A DNA stretch of 64,000 nucleotides from PALSA-693 sp963780345. Lineage in GTDB: Bacteria; Actinomycetota; Acidimicrobiia; Acidimicrobiales; Palsa-688. How positions within the stretch are numbered: the first letter of the stretch is position 1; every line of letters starts with the position of its first letter. The stretch lies in contig CAWABU010000002.1 of NCBI GenBank assembly GCA_963780345.1, positions 62,001 through 126,000 of the forward strand. The letters run 5' to 3'. Positions 45,245-53,744 of the stretch are shown in pieces. Position numbers and translations under genes: made by a program. The notes beneath the pieces were generated by a model. That model made no database searches. It saw only the letters and a list, made by a program, of their open reading frames with translations, and was not told the DNA's origin.

Positions 45245-47172
45245 CAGTTTTGGCCTCCGCTGCCGGCGTTCGAGTAGGCCACGGGCTGGAGCGGCAGTCC
45301 GAGGAGGCCATCGTAGATTTCCCGGACCACCGGGGCCGCGACCGACGCCCCGTAGCCGGCATCCTCGATGAAGGCGTCCACCACGAAGCGGGGGTTGGTC
45401 GCCGGCTCGAAGGACGTGAACACCGACGTGGCCTGTCGCGGCGGGTTCACCTGGGCGGTCCCCGTCTTCCCGGCGATGTTCATGCCGGCCAGTGGGGTGT
45501 TGGCAAAGACGCTGTAGGCCGTGCCGGCGGGGTTGTTCACCACCCCGGTGAAGCCTTGCAGCAGGGCGGACCGCCACTCCGGTTGCAGCTTGACGGTGTG
45601 CACCACTTTGGTGTGGAAGGTCCTCACGACGTGCCCGGTCAGCGGGCTGGCGGCGTCGACGGCCAATTGCGGTACGAGCAGGTTGCCTCCATTGGCGAAC
45701 GTGGCGTAGGCGTTGGCGAGCTGCAGCGGCGTCACCAGGACCTCGTCCTGGCCGATGGCGACCTGGTCGCTGTTGCCCGGGTACCACTGGGTCTGGGTGA
45801 ACACGCTCGGATCGGCTTGATGATCATGGAGGTAGGACTGGGGGGTCGGGATCTTGCCGGGCGCTTCGTTGGGCAGCGGGATCCCGGTGGCGCCGCCCAG
45901 GCCGTACGCCTTGGCCACGTTCTGGAGGGCGTCCTCCCCGTAGGTGTCCCGGCCGTACCACAGGTTGAGACCGATGGTGTTGAAGAAGTTGTCGCTCGAC
46001 ACGGTGATGGCGGTGGGCAGCGTGATGTCGCCGTAGGCGGCGCCGTTGTCGTTGTGGGCGACGAAGTTCCCGATGGTGATGCTCCCGGTGTCATCGAACA
46101 CGGTGTTGGGAGTGATCAGCCCGGATTGGAGCCCGGCGGTGGCCGTGACCAGCTTGAACGTCGAACCGGGGGCGTACTGGCCCTGGATGGTTCGGTCCAG
46201 CAGCGGGTCGTTGGGGTTGTTGAGCAAGGCCTTGTAGTGGGACTGGCTGATGCCGCCGACGAACTCCGTGGGGTCGTAGGTGGGGTTGGTGGCCAGGGCC
46301 AGGATCTGCCCGTTGTTGGGGTCTTCGACCACCGCCGATCCGGCCGGCGCGGTGAAGTTCCGCCGCGAGGTCTTGTCGAAAGTGTGGCGGGCGGCGGTCA
46401 TGCCTTGCTCGAGGGCCTGCTCCGCGACCATCTGGATCTGCCCGTTGAGGGTCAGCCGCAGGGTGTCGCCGGGGACGGGAGACGTGCTGCTGAGGGTGGC
46501 GAGCACGTCGCCTTTCGAGTCGACCTGCAGCTTCTGGACGCCCGGGGTGCCGCGCAGGTAGCTCTCGTATTCGGCCTCGATGCCGGCCAGGCCGATCTGG
46601 TCGCCGGGCTGATAGCCCTGCGACTTCAGTCGCTTGTACTGGGCCTGGCCGATCTGGCCGACGTAGCCGACCACGTTGGCGGCGGCCTTGCCCATGGGGC
46701 TGTAAGTGCGCACGGACATCGTCGTGGCTTGCACGCCCGGGAAGAGTCCCTGGTTCTCCTGGATATAGAGGATCTGCGCCGGCGTGGCGTTTGGCATGAT
46801 CGGCACCGGGGCGTACGGGCTGTACTGCAGGTTGTTGATGGCCTGCCGCAACTGCGGGACCGTCATACCGAGCAGCGGCGCCAGGCGCGTTTCCATCGAG
46901 GGGTTCTGGCTGGCGAGGAGCCGGCTGACCTCGATGACCGGCTCGTTGACGTTGCCGACGAGCACGTGGCCGTTGCGATCCTCGATCAGACCCCGGGGCG
47001 CCTGGGTGTACACCATGCGGACACCGTTGGTCGCGGCCGCGGCCTGCGCCCTGGGGGCGTCCATCACCTGGAGTGACCACAGCCGGGCGAACAGGGCGGC
47101 GAACAGGCAGACCACCACCACGAGCAGAATGCTCAGTCGAACCTGTGGGGTCACAGATTCCGGAGTGCTCAT
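45244..47172 (-). CDS. mrdA: Penicillin-binding protein 2 (class B transpeptidase)
   Basis: Cell-elongation transpeptidase of 642 aa. A single N-terminal helix (LSILLVVVVCLFAALFARLW) anchors it. The dimerisation/pedestal region includes APRGLIEDRNGHVL. The catalytic domain has the active serine in APGSTFKLVTA (SxxK), the SxN motif in TVSSDNFFNTIG and the KTG box in AGKTGTAQVN. It overlaps mreD by four bases at its start and rodA at its end, forming a tight mreBCD-mrdA-rodA elongasome operon. Confidence 0.95.
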   Translation of the reverse strand: MSTPESVTPQVRLSILLVVVVCLFAALFARLWSLQVMDAPRAQAAAATNGVRMVYTQAPRGLIEDRNGHVLVGNVNEPVIEVSRLLASQNPSMETRLAPLLGMTVPQLRQAINNLQYSPYAPVPIMPNATPAQILYIQENQGLFPGVQATTMSVRTYSPMGKAAANVVGYVGQIGQAQYKRLKSQGYQPGDQIGLAGIEAEYESYLRGTPGVQKLQVDSKGDVLATLSSTSPVPGDTLRLTLNGQIQMVAEQALEQGMTAARHTFDKTSRRNFTAPAGSAVVEDPNNGQILALATNPTYDPTEFVGGISQSHYKALLNNPNDPLLDRTIQGQYAPGSTFKLVTATAGLQSGLITPNTVFDDTGSITIGNFVAHNDNGAAYGDITLPTAITVSSDNFFNTIGLNLWYGRDTYGEDALQNVAKAYGLGGATGIPLPNEAPGKIPTPQSYLHDHQADPSVFTQTQWYPGNSDQVAIGQDEVLVTPLQLANAYATFANGGNLLVPQLAVDAASPLTGHVVRTFHTKVVHTVKLQPEWRSALLQGFTGVVNNPAGTAYSVFANTPLAGMNIAGKTGTAQVNPPRQATSVFTSFEPATNPRFVVDAFIEDAGYGASVAAPVVREIYDGLLGLPLQPVAYSNAGSGGQN

Positions 47173-47768
47173 CTGATGACCAGTCTGTCGCCGCGCCCGA
47201 CGACCATCCGGTCACCCCCGATCAGGTCGTCGCCCTTCGAGCCGCGCGCCGCCCGGGCATAGAGCCACCCCACCGGCAGGGCGAGCACGGTTGCCCACGC
47301 CGCCTCGACCACGACCACCCGGATCAGCCAGGACCGGCCCGCCTCGAGCAGCTGGCTCTGGCCGAGCACGTCGCCGAGCGCGACCCAGAGCAGCACGGCG
47401 ACGGCGGTTCCGACCAGCGCCGCCGCCGGCCTGATCAACCACCTGAGGTCCGGGAGCACCGCGGTGCGCAGGGCGCCGGCTGCGGCACCCACCAGGCAGT
47501 AGCTCAGGGCGGACAGCCCGAGGGGCGTCGAGGTCAGGAACAGGTCGGTCATCAGGCCGGCCCAGAAGCCGACCCAGGCCCCCGCCTCGGCGCCTCCGGT
47601 CAGGCCGGCGCAGATGGTCAGGAGGACCATCAGGTCGGGTGCCACTCCTGCGACTCTGAGGTCGCTGCCGATGGTGGTCTCGAGCAGGACCGCGACCACC
47701 AACAGCAGGGCGATCCGGAGCCGGGCCTGGGTATGGGGGCTCACCAGGCGGCCCGCCCGGCCCGCCAC
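47169..47768 (-). CDS. mreD: Rod shape-determining membrane protein MreD
   Basis: 199-aa protein with five to six membrane helices (ALLLVVAVLLETTIGSDLRV, then VLLTICAGLTGGAEAGAWVG). Position between mreC and mrdA, size and topology identify MreD, which links MreC to the wall-synthesis machinery. The start is taken as GTG 47768. The gap to mreC contains a tandem repeat, so the true N-terminus could be slightly longer. Confidence 0.85.
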   Translation of the reverse strand: MAGRAGRLVSPHTQARLRIALLLVVAVLLETTIGSDLRVAGVAPDLMVLLTICAGLTGGAEAGAWVGFWAGLMTDLFLTSTPLGLSALSYCLVGAAAGALRTAVLPDLRWLIRPAAALVGTAVAVLLWVALGDVLGQSQLLEAGRSWLIRVVVVEAAWATVLALPVGWLYARAARGSKGDDLIGGDRMVVGRGDRLVIR

Positions 47769-47796
47769 CTGGGCCGGCTGTCCGATCTCGGAGGAG

Positions 47797-47930
47797 AGGC
47801 CGGCCTCAGGATGGGCCGGCCTCAGGGGATGGGCCGGCCTCAGGGGATGGGCCGGCCTCAGGGATGGGCCGGCCTCAGGCGATGGGCCGGCCTCAGGCGA
47901 TGGGCCGGCCTCAGGCGATGGGCCGGTGTC
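47797..47930. repeat. 17-18 bp tandem repeat between mreC and mreD
   Basis: ATGGGCCGGCCTCAGG-type units begin at 47811, 47829, 47847, 47864, 47882, 47900 and 47918, seven copies with slightly varying length, preceded by a partial unit at 47797. It occupies nearly the whole 160-base mreC-mreD gap. Each unit contains the palindrome GGCCGGCC, so the transcript could fold into several short hairpins. Confidence 0.85.
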
Positions 47931-48777
47931 ATCCGGTCGATCCCGGAGCCCAGATCAGGACCTGGAGGAACGTCAACTGGTCGACGTTGACGAACGGCGT
48001 CAGCGTGATGGTGGGCTCGGCGGCACCGGGCGGCCGGGCGACGCTGGCCACCCGACCGACGGGGACATAGGGGGGAAACTTCTCCAGGTCCAGCCCGCTC
48101 GTGACGATCTTCTGGCCCTTGGTCACGCTCGGAGGCTTCTGGCTGGTGGTGTCGACGGTGACGTGGAGCGGAGCATTGCGCCCCATCCCCTGGGCCGTCC
48201 CCACATTGAGCGACCCCAGCCGGACCCCGACGGCGAAGGTCGGATCGGTGAGCAGGACGATGGTGGCTGTCTTGGCGCTCACCGCGGCCACGCTGCCGAC
48301 GAGCCCACCGGAGGCGACCACCGGCTGGCCGACGGCAATCCCGCTGCTGGTGCCCTTGTCGATGGTGACCGTGTTCTCGAAGTTGGAGAACCCGTTGTCG
48401 ATCACCGCCACCGACACCGTCGGAATGGACCCCACAAACGGCAGGTTCTCGGTCGCAAACAGCTGCTCGGCGGCGGACTGCTCGGCGGCGGCCTGGAGCG
48501 ACTGTTGCTGGAGGGCGGCGACCTGGCTTCGCAGCTGCTGATTTTCCCGGCGCAGGGCTCCGTAGTTGATGGTGCCGCTCAGGAAGTTGCCGACGGGCTG
48601 AAGGACGCTGTGGGTGGCGTGCTGAAGGGGTGCGAAGGCCTCGTGGACCCTGTCGCGGATGTCGTTGGTTACTCCGGTGCCGCTGCTGCGGGCGTCGATC
48701 GTGACGAGGGTGAGGGCGGCCAGCACGAGCACCGCCAGCACATACCGGGTACGGGTGGAGCGTCGGTAGACAGCCAC
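47929..48777 (-). CDS. mreC: Rod shape-determining protein MreC
   Basis: Protein of about 282 aa from GTG 48777 (VAVYRRSTRTRY); the longer ORF would overlap mreB by 58 bases. One N-terminal helix (YVLAVLVLAALTLVTI) precedes a coiled coil (REENQQLRSQVAALQQQ-like, residues about 75-105) and a beta-rich domain containing IDKGTSSGIAVGQPVV and TSGLDLEKFPPYVPVGRVA, both MreC hallmarks. It scaffolds the elongasome outside the membrane. Confidence 0.9.
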   Translation of the reverse strand: MAVYRRSTRTRYVLAVLVLAALTLVTIDARSSGTGVTNDIRDRVHEAFAPLQHATHSVLQPVGNFLSGTINYGALRRENQQLRSQVAALQQQSLQAAAEQSAAEQLFATENLPFVGSIPTVSVAVIDNGFSNFENTVTIDKGTSSGIAVGQPVVASGGLVGSVAAVSAKTATIVLLTDPTFAVGVRLGSLNVGTAQGMGRNAPLHVTVDTTSQKPPSVTKGQKIVTSGLDLEKFPPYVPVGRVASVARPPGAAEPTITLTPFVNVDQLTFLQVLIWAPGSTG

Positions 48778-48800
48778 GGAGGGGCGGGGTCGCCCGGAGG

Positions 48801-49841
48801 TCAGCGACTCTGGGTGGACATCAGCACGCCCTTGAGAACCTCGAACTCCTCGAGGCACTGGCCGCTTCCGATGGCCACCGAGTGCAGCGGGTTGTCGGCG
48901 ATCACGATCGGCATCCCGGTCTCCGACATCAGCCGGGCACCCAGCCCGTGCAGGAGGGCACCGCCCCCGGTCAGGACGATCCCCTGCTCCATGATGTCGG
49001 CCGCCAGCTCAGGTGGTGTCTTGTCCAGGGTCACCTTGACCGCATCGACAATGGAGGAGACCGGCTCGTAGATGGCCTCGCGGATCTCCTCGGTGGTGGT
49101 CACGATGGTCTTGGGCAAACCGGTGATGAGGTCCCGGCCGCGGATCTCGGCGTGGAGCTCCTCCTCGAGCGGGCAGGCCGACCCCAGCGCGATCTTGATC
49201 TCCTCGGCGGTCCGCTCACCGAGGGCCAGGCTGTACTCCTTTTTGATGTACTGGATGATGGCCTCATCCAGCTCATCGCCGCCGATGCGTACGGATTGGC
49301 TGGTGACGATGCCACCGAGCGAAATGACCGCCACCTCGGTGGTACCGCCGCCGATGTCCACCACCATGTTGCCGGTGGGCTCGTGGACCGGTAATCCGGC
49401 CCCGATCGCCGCCGCCATCGGCTCCTCGATGATGTGGGCCGGCTTGCGAGCGCCGGCGGACTCGGCCGCCTCCTGCACGGCCCGCTGCTCGACGCCGGTG
49501 ATCCCCGACGGCACGCAGATGACCATACGGGGCTTGGCGAACTTGCGCGGCCCATGCACCCGGCGGATGAAGTAGGCCAGCATCTTCTCGCAGATGTCGA
49601 AGTTGGCAATGACCCCGTCGCGCAAAGGGCGGATGGCCTGGATGTGGCTCGGCGTCCGGCCGATCATCCGCTTGGCTTCGAGCCCGACCGCGAGGGGCCG
49701 GTCGTCTTTGACGTTGACCGCCACGACAGAGGGCTCGTCCAGCACGATGCCTTTCCCGCGCACGTAAACCAGGGTGTTGGCCGTGCCGAGGTCGACGGCC
49801 ATATCCCGACCGAAGAGACCGCTCAAAATGTTGTCGGACAC
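48801..49841 (-). CDS. mreB: Cell shape-determining actin homologue MreB
   Basis: 346-aa bacterial actin that organises lateral wall synthesis. The ATP-binding motifs are VDLGTANTLVYVRGKG (phosphate 1), VVDIGGGTTEVAVISLGG (phosphate 2) and GIVLTGGGALLHGLG (adenosine). The start is GTG 49841 with AGGAGG eight bases upstream (49851-49856). It begins the mreBCD-mrdA-rodA operon, 105 bases after ndk. Confidence 0.96.
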   Translation of the reverse strand: MSDNILSGLFGRDMAVDLGTANTLVYVRGKGIVLDEPSVVAVNVKDDRPLAVGLEAKRMIGRTPSHIQAIRPLRDGVIANFDICEKMLAYFIRRVHGPRKFAKPRMVICVPSGITGVEQRAVQEAAESAGARKPAHIIEEPMAAAIGAGLPVHEPTGNMVVDIGGGTTEVAVISLGGIVTSQSVRIGGDELDEAIIQYIKKEYSLALGERTAEEIKIALGSACPLEEELHAEIRGRDLITGLPKTIVTTTEEIREAIYEPVSSIVDAVKVTLDKTPPELAADIMEQGIVLTGGGALLHGLGARLMSETGMPIVIADNPLHSVAIGSGQCLEEFEVLKGVLMSTQSR

Positions 49842-49946
49842 GCCAGGGGGCCTCCTGTCAGGGAGCGGCGGAGGTGAGCCGAGGGTATCCCCCGGCGCAG
49901 GTGACGTCCACCCACCCCGCCTGGGTAAACGCCACCCGTGGTCCTA

Positions 49947-50375
49947 TCAGGAGCGGGTAGCAAATTCGGAGAGGGCGGGGAAAAAGAGGGCGATCTCGCG
50001 CCGGGCCGATTCTGCGCTGTCGGATCCGTGCACCAGATTCTCGGTGGTCTCGATGGCCAGATCACCGCGAATCGTCCCCGGCGCGGCGACGGCCGGGTTG
50101 GTGGCGCCCATCATGTTGCGCACAATTTGCCACGTGTCCTCCGGTCCCTCGACGACGAGCAGCATCACCGGCGAGCGGGTAATAAACGCCAGCAGGTCCT
50201 CGTAGAACGCTTTGCCCTCATGCTCGGAGTAGTGCTCTTCGGCGGTGACGCGCTCGACGGCCCGCAACTCCGCCGCGATGAGCCGCAACCCCTTGCGCTC
50301 GAGACGGGCGATGATCTCTCCGGTGAGACCGTGCTCGACCGCGTCCGGCTTGCAGATGACAAGAGTTCGATTCAC
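49947..50375 (-). CDS. ndk: Nucleoside diphosphate kinase
   Basis: 142-aa enzyme exchanging gamma phosphates among nucleoside tri- and diphosphates. The start is GTG 50375 (read as MNRTLVICKPDAVEHG). The catalytic histidine is in NLVHGSDSAESA, and RNMMGATNPAVAAPGTIRGD is the family-typical nucleotide loop. Its size is normal. It lies between folC and mreB, as in other actinomycetes. Confidence 0.95.
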   Translation of the reverse strand: MNRTLVICKPDAVEHGLTGEIIARLERKGLRLIAAELRAVERVTAEEHYSEHEGKAFYEDLLAFITRSPVMLLVVEGPEDTWQIVRNMMGATNPAVAAPGTIRGDLAIETTENLVHGSDSAESARREIALFFPALSEFATRS

Positions 50376-50460
50376 GACTGCAGCAGGGTAGCGTGCGGGA
50401 GGCGGTGGGCCCGACACCTGACTGCGGCCATCGCGGCGGGGGTCGAAGGCCCAAAAAAAA

Positions 50461-51795
50461 TCAGGTCCGTACCGAGAGCGCGGCGCGGGCCGACCCGACC
50501 GTGTACAGGGAGCCCGTGACCAGGATCAGGTCGTCCGGCTCGGCCGTTTCGATCGCCACCTGGAGCGCCTCCGCGACCGACTCGGCCTCCACGGCGTGGG
50601 CGCCGAGCCGAAGGGCGGCGGCGACCAGCGTGGCTGCGGACTGCGCCCGCGGCGACGGCGGCGGGCAGGCCACCACCAGACGGGACCGGCCGGCGCCGAG
50701 CGCTCGCAACATGGCTTCGGGGTCTTTTCCCTGCAGCATCCCGACCACCAGGATGAGCGATCGGGCTCCGAACTCCTCGAGCACTGCCGCCGCCGAGCGC
50801 TCTGCTCCTTCCAGGTTTTTGGCCCCGTCCAGTACCAGCAGCGGTTCGTGGCCGACGATCTCGAGCCGGCCCGGCGAGCGCACGGTGGCGGCGGCGTCCC
50901 GGACCAGGCGGTCGTCGAGCGGGGCGCCAAAAAAGGCCTCGGCGGCCGCCAGGGCGGCGGCGAAGTTGTCCCCCTGGTAGCCGCCGTGCAGATCCAGGAA
51001 GACGTCCTCGTACACCGCTCCGGGGGTGCGCACGTCGAGGATCCGGCCGCCGACGGCCAGCTCGTTGCGGGTGCACTCGTAGTCCCGGCCCGCGAGCCAC
51101 AGCTCGGCCGGCCGCTCCCGCTCGAAGATGGGGCGCAGGTCGGGGTCTTGTTCGCCGAGCACCAGAGTGGAGTCCGGCTTGACGATGCCCGCCTTCTCGC
51201 CGGCGACGTCCGCCCGGGTGGGACCGAGGAACTCGACGTGGTCCAGGCCGATGTTGGTGACCACGGCCACATTGGCGTCGACCACGTTGGTGGCATCCCA
51301 CCGCCCGCCCAGCCCGACCTCGTAGACGGCCACGTCGACCGGGCGGTCCGCGAACCACCGCAGGGCGGCCCCGGTGAGGATCTCGAACCAGGTCAGCCGG
51401 ACTCCATCGCCGAGCAGCGGCTCGAGGCCGGCGAGATCGGTGAGGACCTCCGCCAGGTCGCCGTCGCTGATGGGCTCGCCATCGCTGGCGATCCGTTCGT
51501 TGATGCGCTCGAGGTGCGGGCTGGTGAAGGTTCCGACCCGGAGTCCCTTCGCGGTCAGCAGGGAGGTCAGGGCCCGGGCCGTCGACGTCTTGCCGTTGGT
51601 GCCGGTCACGTGGACGGCTGGCGCCACCCGCTCGGGATGGCCGAGCACGTCAGCCAGCCGCCGCATGCGCTCCAGGTCCGGCGGGGGCCGGCGAGTGTCG
51701 GCCAGCATGCGCTCGAGGTTCTGGTGGCCGTCAAGCCAGGCCAGTGCGTCCCCCAGCCCAGACGCCCCGGAGAAGCCGTCTTCCCTCGGCAGAGT
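50461..51795 (-). CDS. folC: Folylpolyglutamate/dihydrofolate synthase FolC, start unclear
   Basis: Mur-ligase-family enzyme adding glutamates to folates, about 440 aa. The P-loop is VHVTGTNGKTSTARAL, followed by TSPHLERINERI and the central NIGLDHVEFLG. The first ATG in frame is 51708, but the frame continues upstream with ALAWLDGHQNLERM, the normal FolC N-terminus, up to about 51795 without any start codon. A rare start or a one-base error just after clpX is likely. The stop at 50461 is followed directly by a run of eight T on the coding strand. Confidence 0.88.
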   Translation of the reverse strand, partial: TLPREDGFSGASGLGDALAWLDGHQNLERMLADTRRPPPDLERMRRLADVLGHPERVAPAVHVTGTNGKTSTARALTSLLTAKGLRVGTFTSPHLERINERIASDGEPISDGDLAEVLTDLAGLEPLLGDGVRLTWFEILTGAALRWFADRPVDVAVYEVGLGGRWDATNVVDANVAVVTNIGLDHVEFLGPTRADVAGEKAGIVKPDSTLVLGEQDPDLRPIFERERPAELWLAGRDYECTRNELAVGGRILDVRTPGAVYEDVFLDLHGGYQGDNFAAALAAAEAFFGAPLDDRLVRDAAATVRSPGRLEIVGHEPLLVLDGAKNLEGAERSAAAVLEEFGARSLILVVGMLQGKDPEAMLRALGAGRSRLVVACPPPSPRAQSAATLVAAALRLGAHAVEAESVAEALQVAIETAEPDDLILVTGSLYTVGSARAALSVRT

Positions 51796-51808
51796 GCGCC
51801 GCCCGCCT

Positions 51809-53086
51809 CTACGAGGCCGCCCGGCGCGGCCGGGGTTGGGTGCGGGCCTGCTCGGTCCGCGGTACGAGGGTCGGCGCCACCCGCTCCAGCACCACGGAGC
51901 GGTCGATCACACACTGCCCGATGTCGTTGCGGCTGGGCAGGTCATACATGACCTCCAGCAGGACCTCCTCGAGGATGGCCCGGAGTCCTCGGGCCCCGGT
52001 CCCCCGTAGCAACGCCTGCTCGGCGACGGCACCGAGGGCGTCCTCGCTGAAGATCAGCTCCACGTTGTCCAGTTCGAACACCCGGCGATACTGCTTGACC
52101 AGAGCATTCTTGGGCTCGACCAGGATGCGGACCAGCGCCGACTGATCCAGGTTCGAGACCGCTCCGATCACGGGCAGCCGGCCGACAAACTCAGGGATGA
52201 GGCCAAACTTCAACAAGTCCTCTGGCAGCACCTGGGCCAGAAGATCGCCTTCACCCCGGTCTTCGGCCCGGCGGATGTCGGCCCGGAAGCCGATGCCTTG
52301 CCGGCCCAAACGGCTGTCGATGATCCGGTCCAGACCGGCGAAGGCACCTCCGCAGATGAACAGGATGTTGGTGGTGTCGATCTGGATGAATTCCTGATGG
52401 GGGTGCTTGCGACCGCCCTGGGGCGGAACCGAGGCGGTGGTCCCCTCCAGGATCTTGAGGAGTGCCTGCTGGACCCCCTCGCCGGACACATCCCGGGTGA
52501 TCGACGGGTTCTCGCTCTTGCGGGCGATCTTGTCGATCTCGTCGATGTAGATGATGCCCGTCTCGGCCTTCTTGACGTCGTAGTCGGCGGCCTGAATGAG
52601 CTTGAGCAGGATGTTCTCGACGTCCTCTCCGACGTAGCCCGCCTCGGTCAAGGCGGTGGCGTCGGCGATGGCGAACGGCACGTTGAGCATCCGGGCCAGC
52701 GTCTGGGCCAGGAAGGTCTTCCCGCATCCGGTCGGCCCCAGCAGCAGGATGTTCGATTTCTGCAGCTCCACTTCGGCATCGGCGTAGCCGCCCGACTGCA
52801 CGCGCTTGTAATGGTTGTACACCGCCACCGACAGGATCTTCTTGGCTCGCTCCTGGCCGATGACGTAGTCGTTGAGGAAAGTGAAGATCTCTGCGGGCTT
52901 CGGGAGCTCGTCGAAGTGGACCTCGGAGCTCTCCGACAGCTCCTCTTCGATGATGTCATTGCAGAGATCGATGCACTCGTCGCAGATGTAGACACCGGGA
53001 CCGGCGATGAGCTTCTTGACCTGCTTCTGCGACTTCCCGCAGAACGAGCATTTCACCAGGTCACTGGACTCCCCGAACTTGGCCAC
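51809..53086 (-). CDS. clpX: ATP-dependent protease ATPase subunit ClpX
   Basis: AAA+ unfoldase of 425 aa that feeds ClpP. The N-terminal zinc-binding domain has CSFCGKSQ and YICDECIDLC (four cysteines). Walker A is GPTGCGKT, Walker B is in GIIYIDEIDKIARKSE. The ClpP-contacting IGF-type loop appears as RQGIGFRAD. The C-terminal domain includes ALLRGTGARGLRAILEE. It is 22 bases downstream of clpP. Confidence 0.96.
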   Translation of the reverse strand: MAKFGESSDLVKCSFCGKSQKQVKKLIAGPGVYICDECIDLCNDIIEEELSESSEVHFDELPKPAEIFTFLNDYVIGQERAKKILSVAVYNHYKRVQSGGYADAEVELQKSNILLLGPTGCGKTFLAQTLARMLNVPFAIADATALTEAGYVGEDVENILLKLIQAADYDVKKAETGIIYIDEIDKIARKSENPSITRDVSGEGVQQALLKILEGTTASVPPQGGRKHPHQEFIQIDTTNILFICGGAFAGLDRIIDSRLGRQGIGFRADIRRAEDRGEGDLLAQVLPEDLLKFGLIPEFVGRLPVIGAVSNLDQSALVRILVEPKNALVKQYRRVFELDNVELIFSEDALGAVAEQALLRGTGARGLRAILEEVLLEVMYDLPSRNDIGQCVIDRSVVLERVAPTLVPRTEQARTQPRPRRAAS

Positions 53087-53108
53087 GACGCGGTCTCCCC
53101 CCAGGGCC

Positions 53109-53744
53109 TCAGGCGACGCCCGCAGCTTGCGGAACGACGGCGAGCTCTCGGGTGGTGATCACTTCGTCGATGACGCCGTACTCCTGGGCCTCGGCCGCGC
53201 TCATGATGAAATCGCGATCCGTATCGCGGGCCACCTTGTCGACCGGCTGGCCGGTGTCGGCCGCCACCATCTGGTTGAGCAGGTCCCGCATGCGCAGAAT
53301 CTCCTTGGCCTGGATCTCAATGTCCGCGGCCTGGCCGGCGGCCCCGCCATAGGGCTGATGGATCAGGATGCGGGCGTGGGGCAAGGCGTAGCGCTTCCCG
53401 GTGGTGCCCCCGGCCAGGATCACCGCCGCCGCCGAGGCGGCCTGACCGTAACAGAACGTCGATATGTCATTTTTGACGAACTTCATGGTGTCGTAGATGG
53501 CGAAGAGGGCCGTGATGTCGCCACCCGGGCTGTTGATGTAGAGGCTGATCTCCTTGTCGGAGTTCTTGTACTCCAGGTACAGCATCTGGGCGCACACGGC
53601 GTTGGCGACGTAGTCGTCGATGGGTGTGCCGAGGAAGACAATGTTCTCCTCGAGCATCCGGGAGAACAGGTCATAGCTCTTCTCCCCCCGGTTGGTCTGC
53701 TCGAAGACCCCCGGGACGTGGTACTGGGCGACGGGCGTGATCAC
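53109..53744 (-). CDS. clpP: ATP-dependent Clp protease proteolytic subunit
   Basis: Serine peptidase of 211 aa forming the tetradecameric chamber used by ClpX. The nucleophile serine is in FCYGQAASAAAVILAGG and the histidine in ARILIHQPYGGAAGQ. ENIVFLGTPIDDYVANAVCA is the family-typical N-terminal segment. The start is GTG 53744, overlapping the tig stop as GTGA. Only one clpP is in the window, although actinomycetes often have two in tandem. Confidence 0.95.
   Translation of the reverse strand: MITPVAQYHVPGVFEQTNRGEKSYDLFSRMLEENIVFLGTPIDDYVANAVCAQMLYLEYKNSDKEISLYINSPGGDITALFAIYDTMKFVKNDISTFCYGQAASAAAVILAGGTTGKRYALPHARILIHQPYGGAAGQAADIEIQAKEILRMRDLLNQMVAADTGQPVDKVARDTDRDFIMSAAEAQEYGVIDEVITTRELAVVPQAAGVA

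Noticed and set aside
42083..45277. 1064-aa open frame on the plus strand
   Set aside because: It is antisense to the TIGR03960 radical SAM gene and rodA, both with clear motifs. The protein is His/Asp/Gly/Gln-rich, the usual reverse-strand shadow of GC-rich genes.
50452..50459. A8 run after folC as a terminator or slippage site
   Set aside because: No stable stem precedes the T-run on the coding strand, so a terminator cannot be supported.
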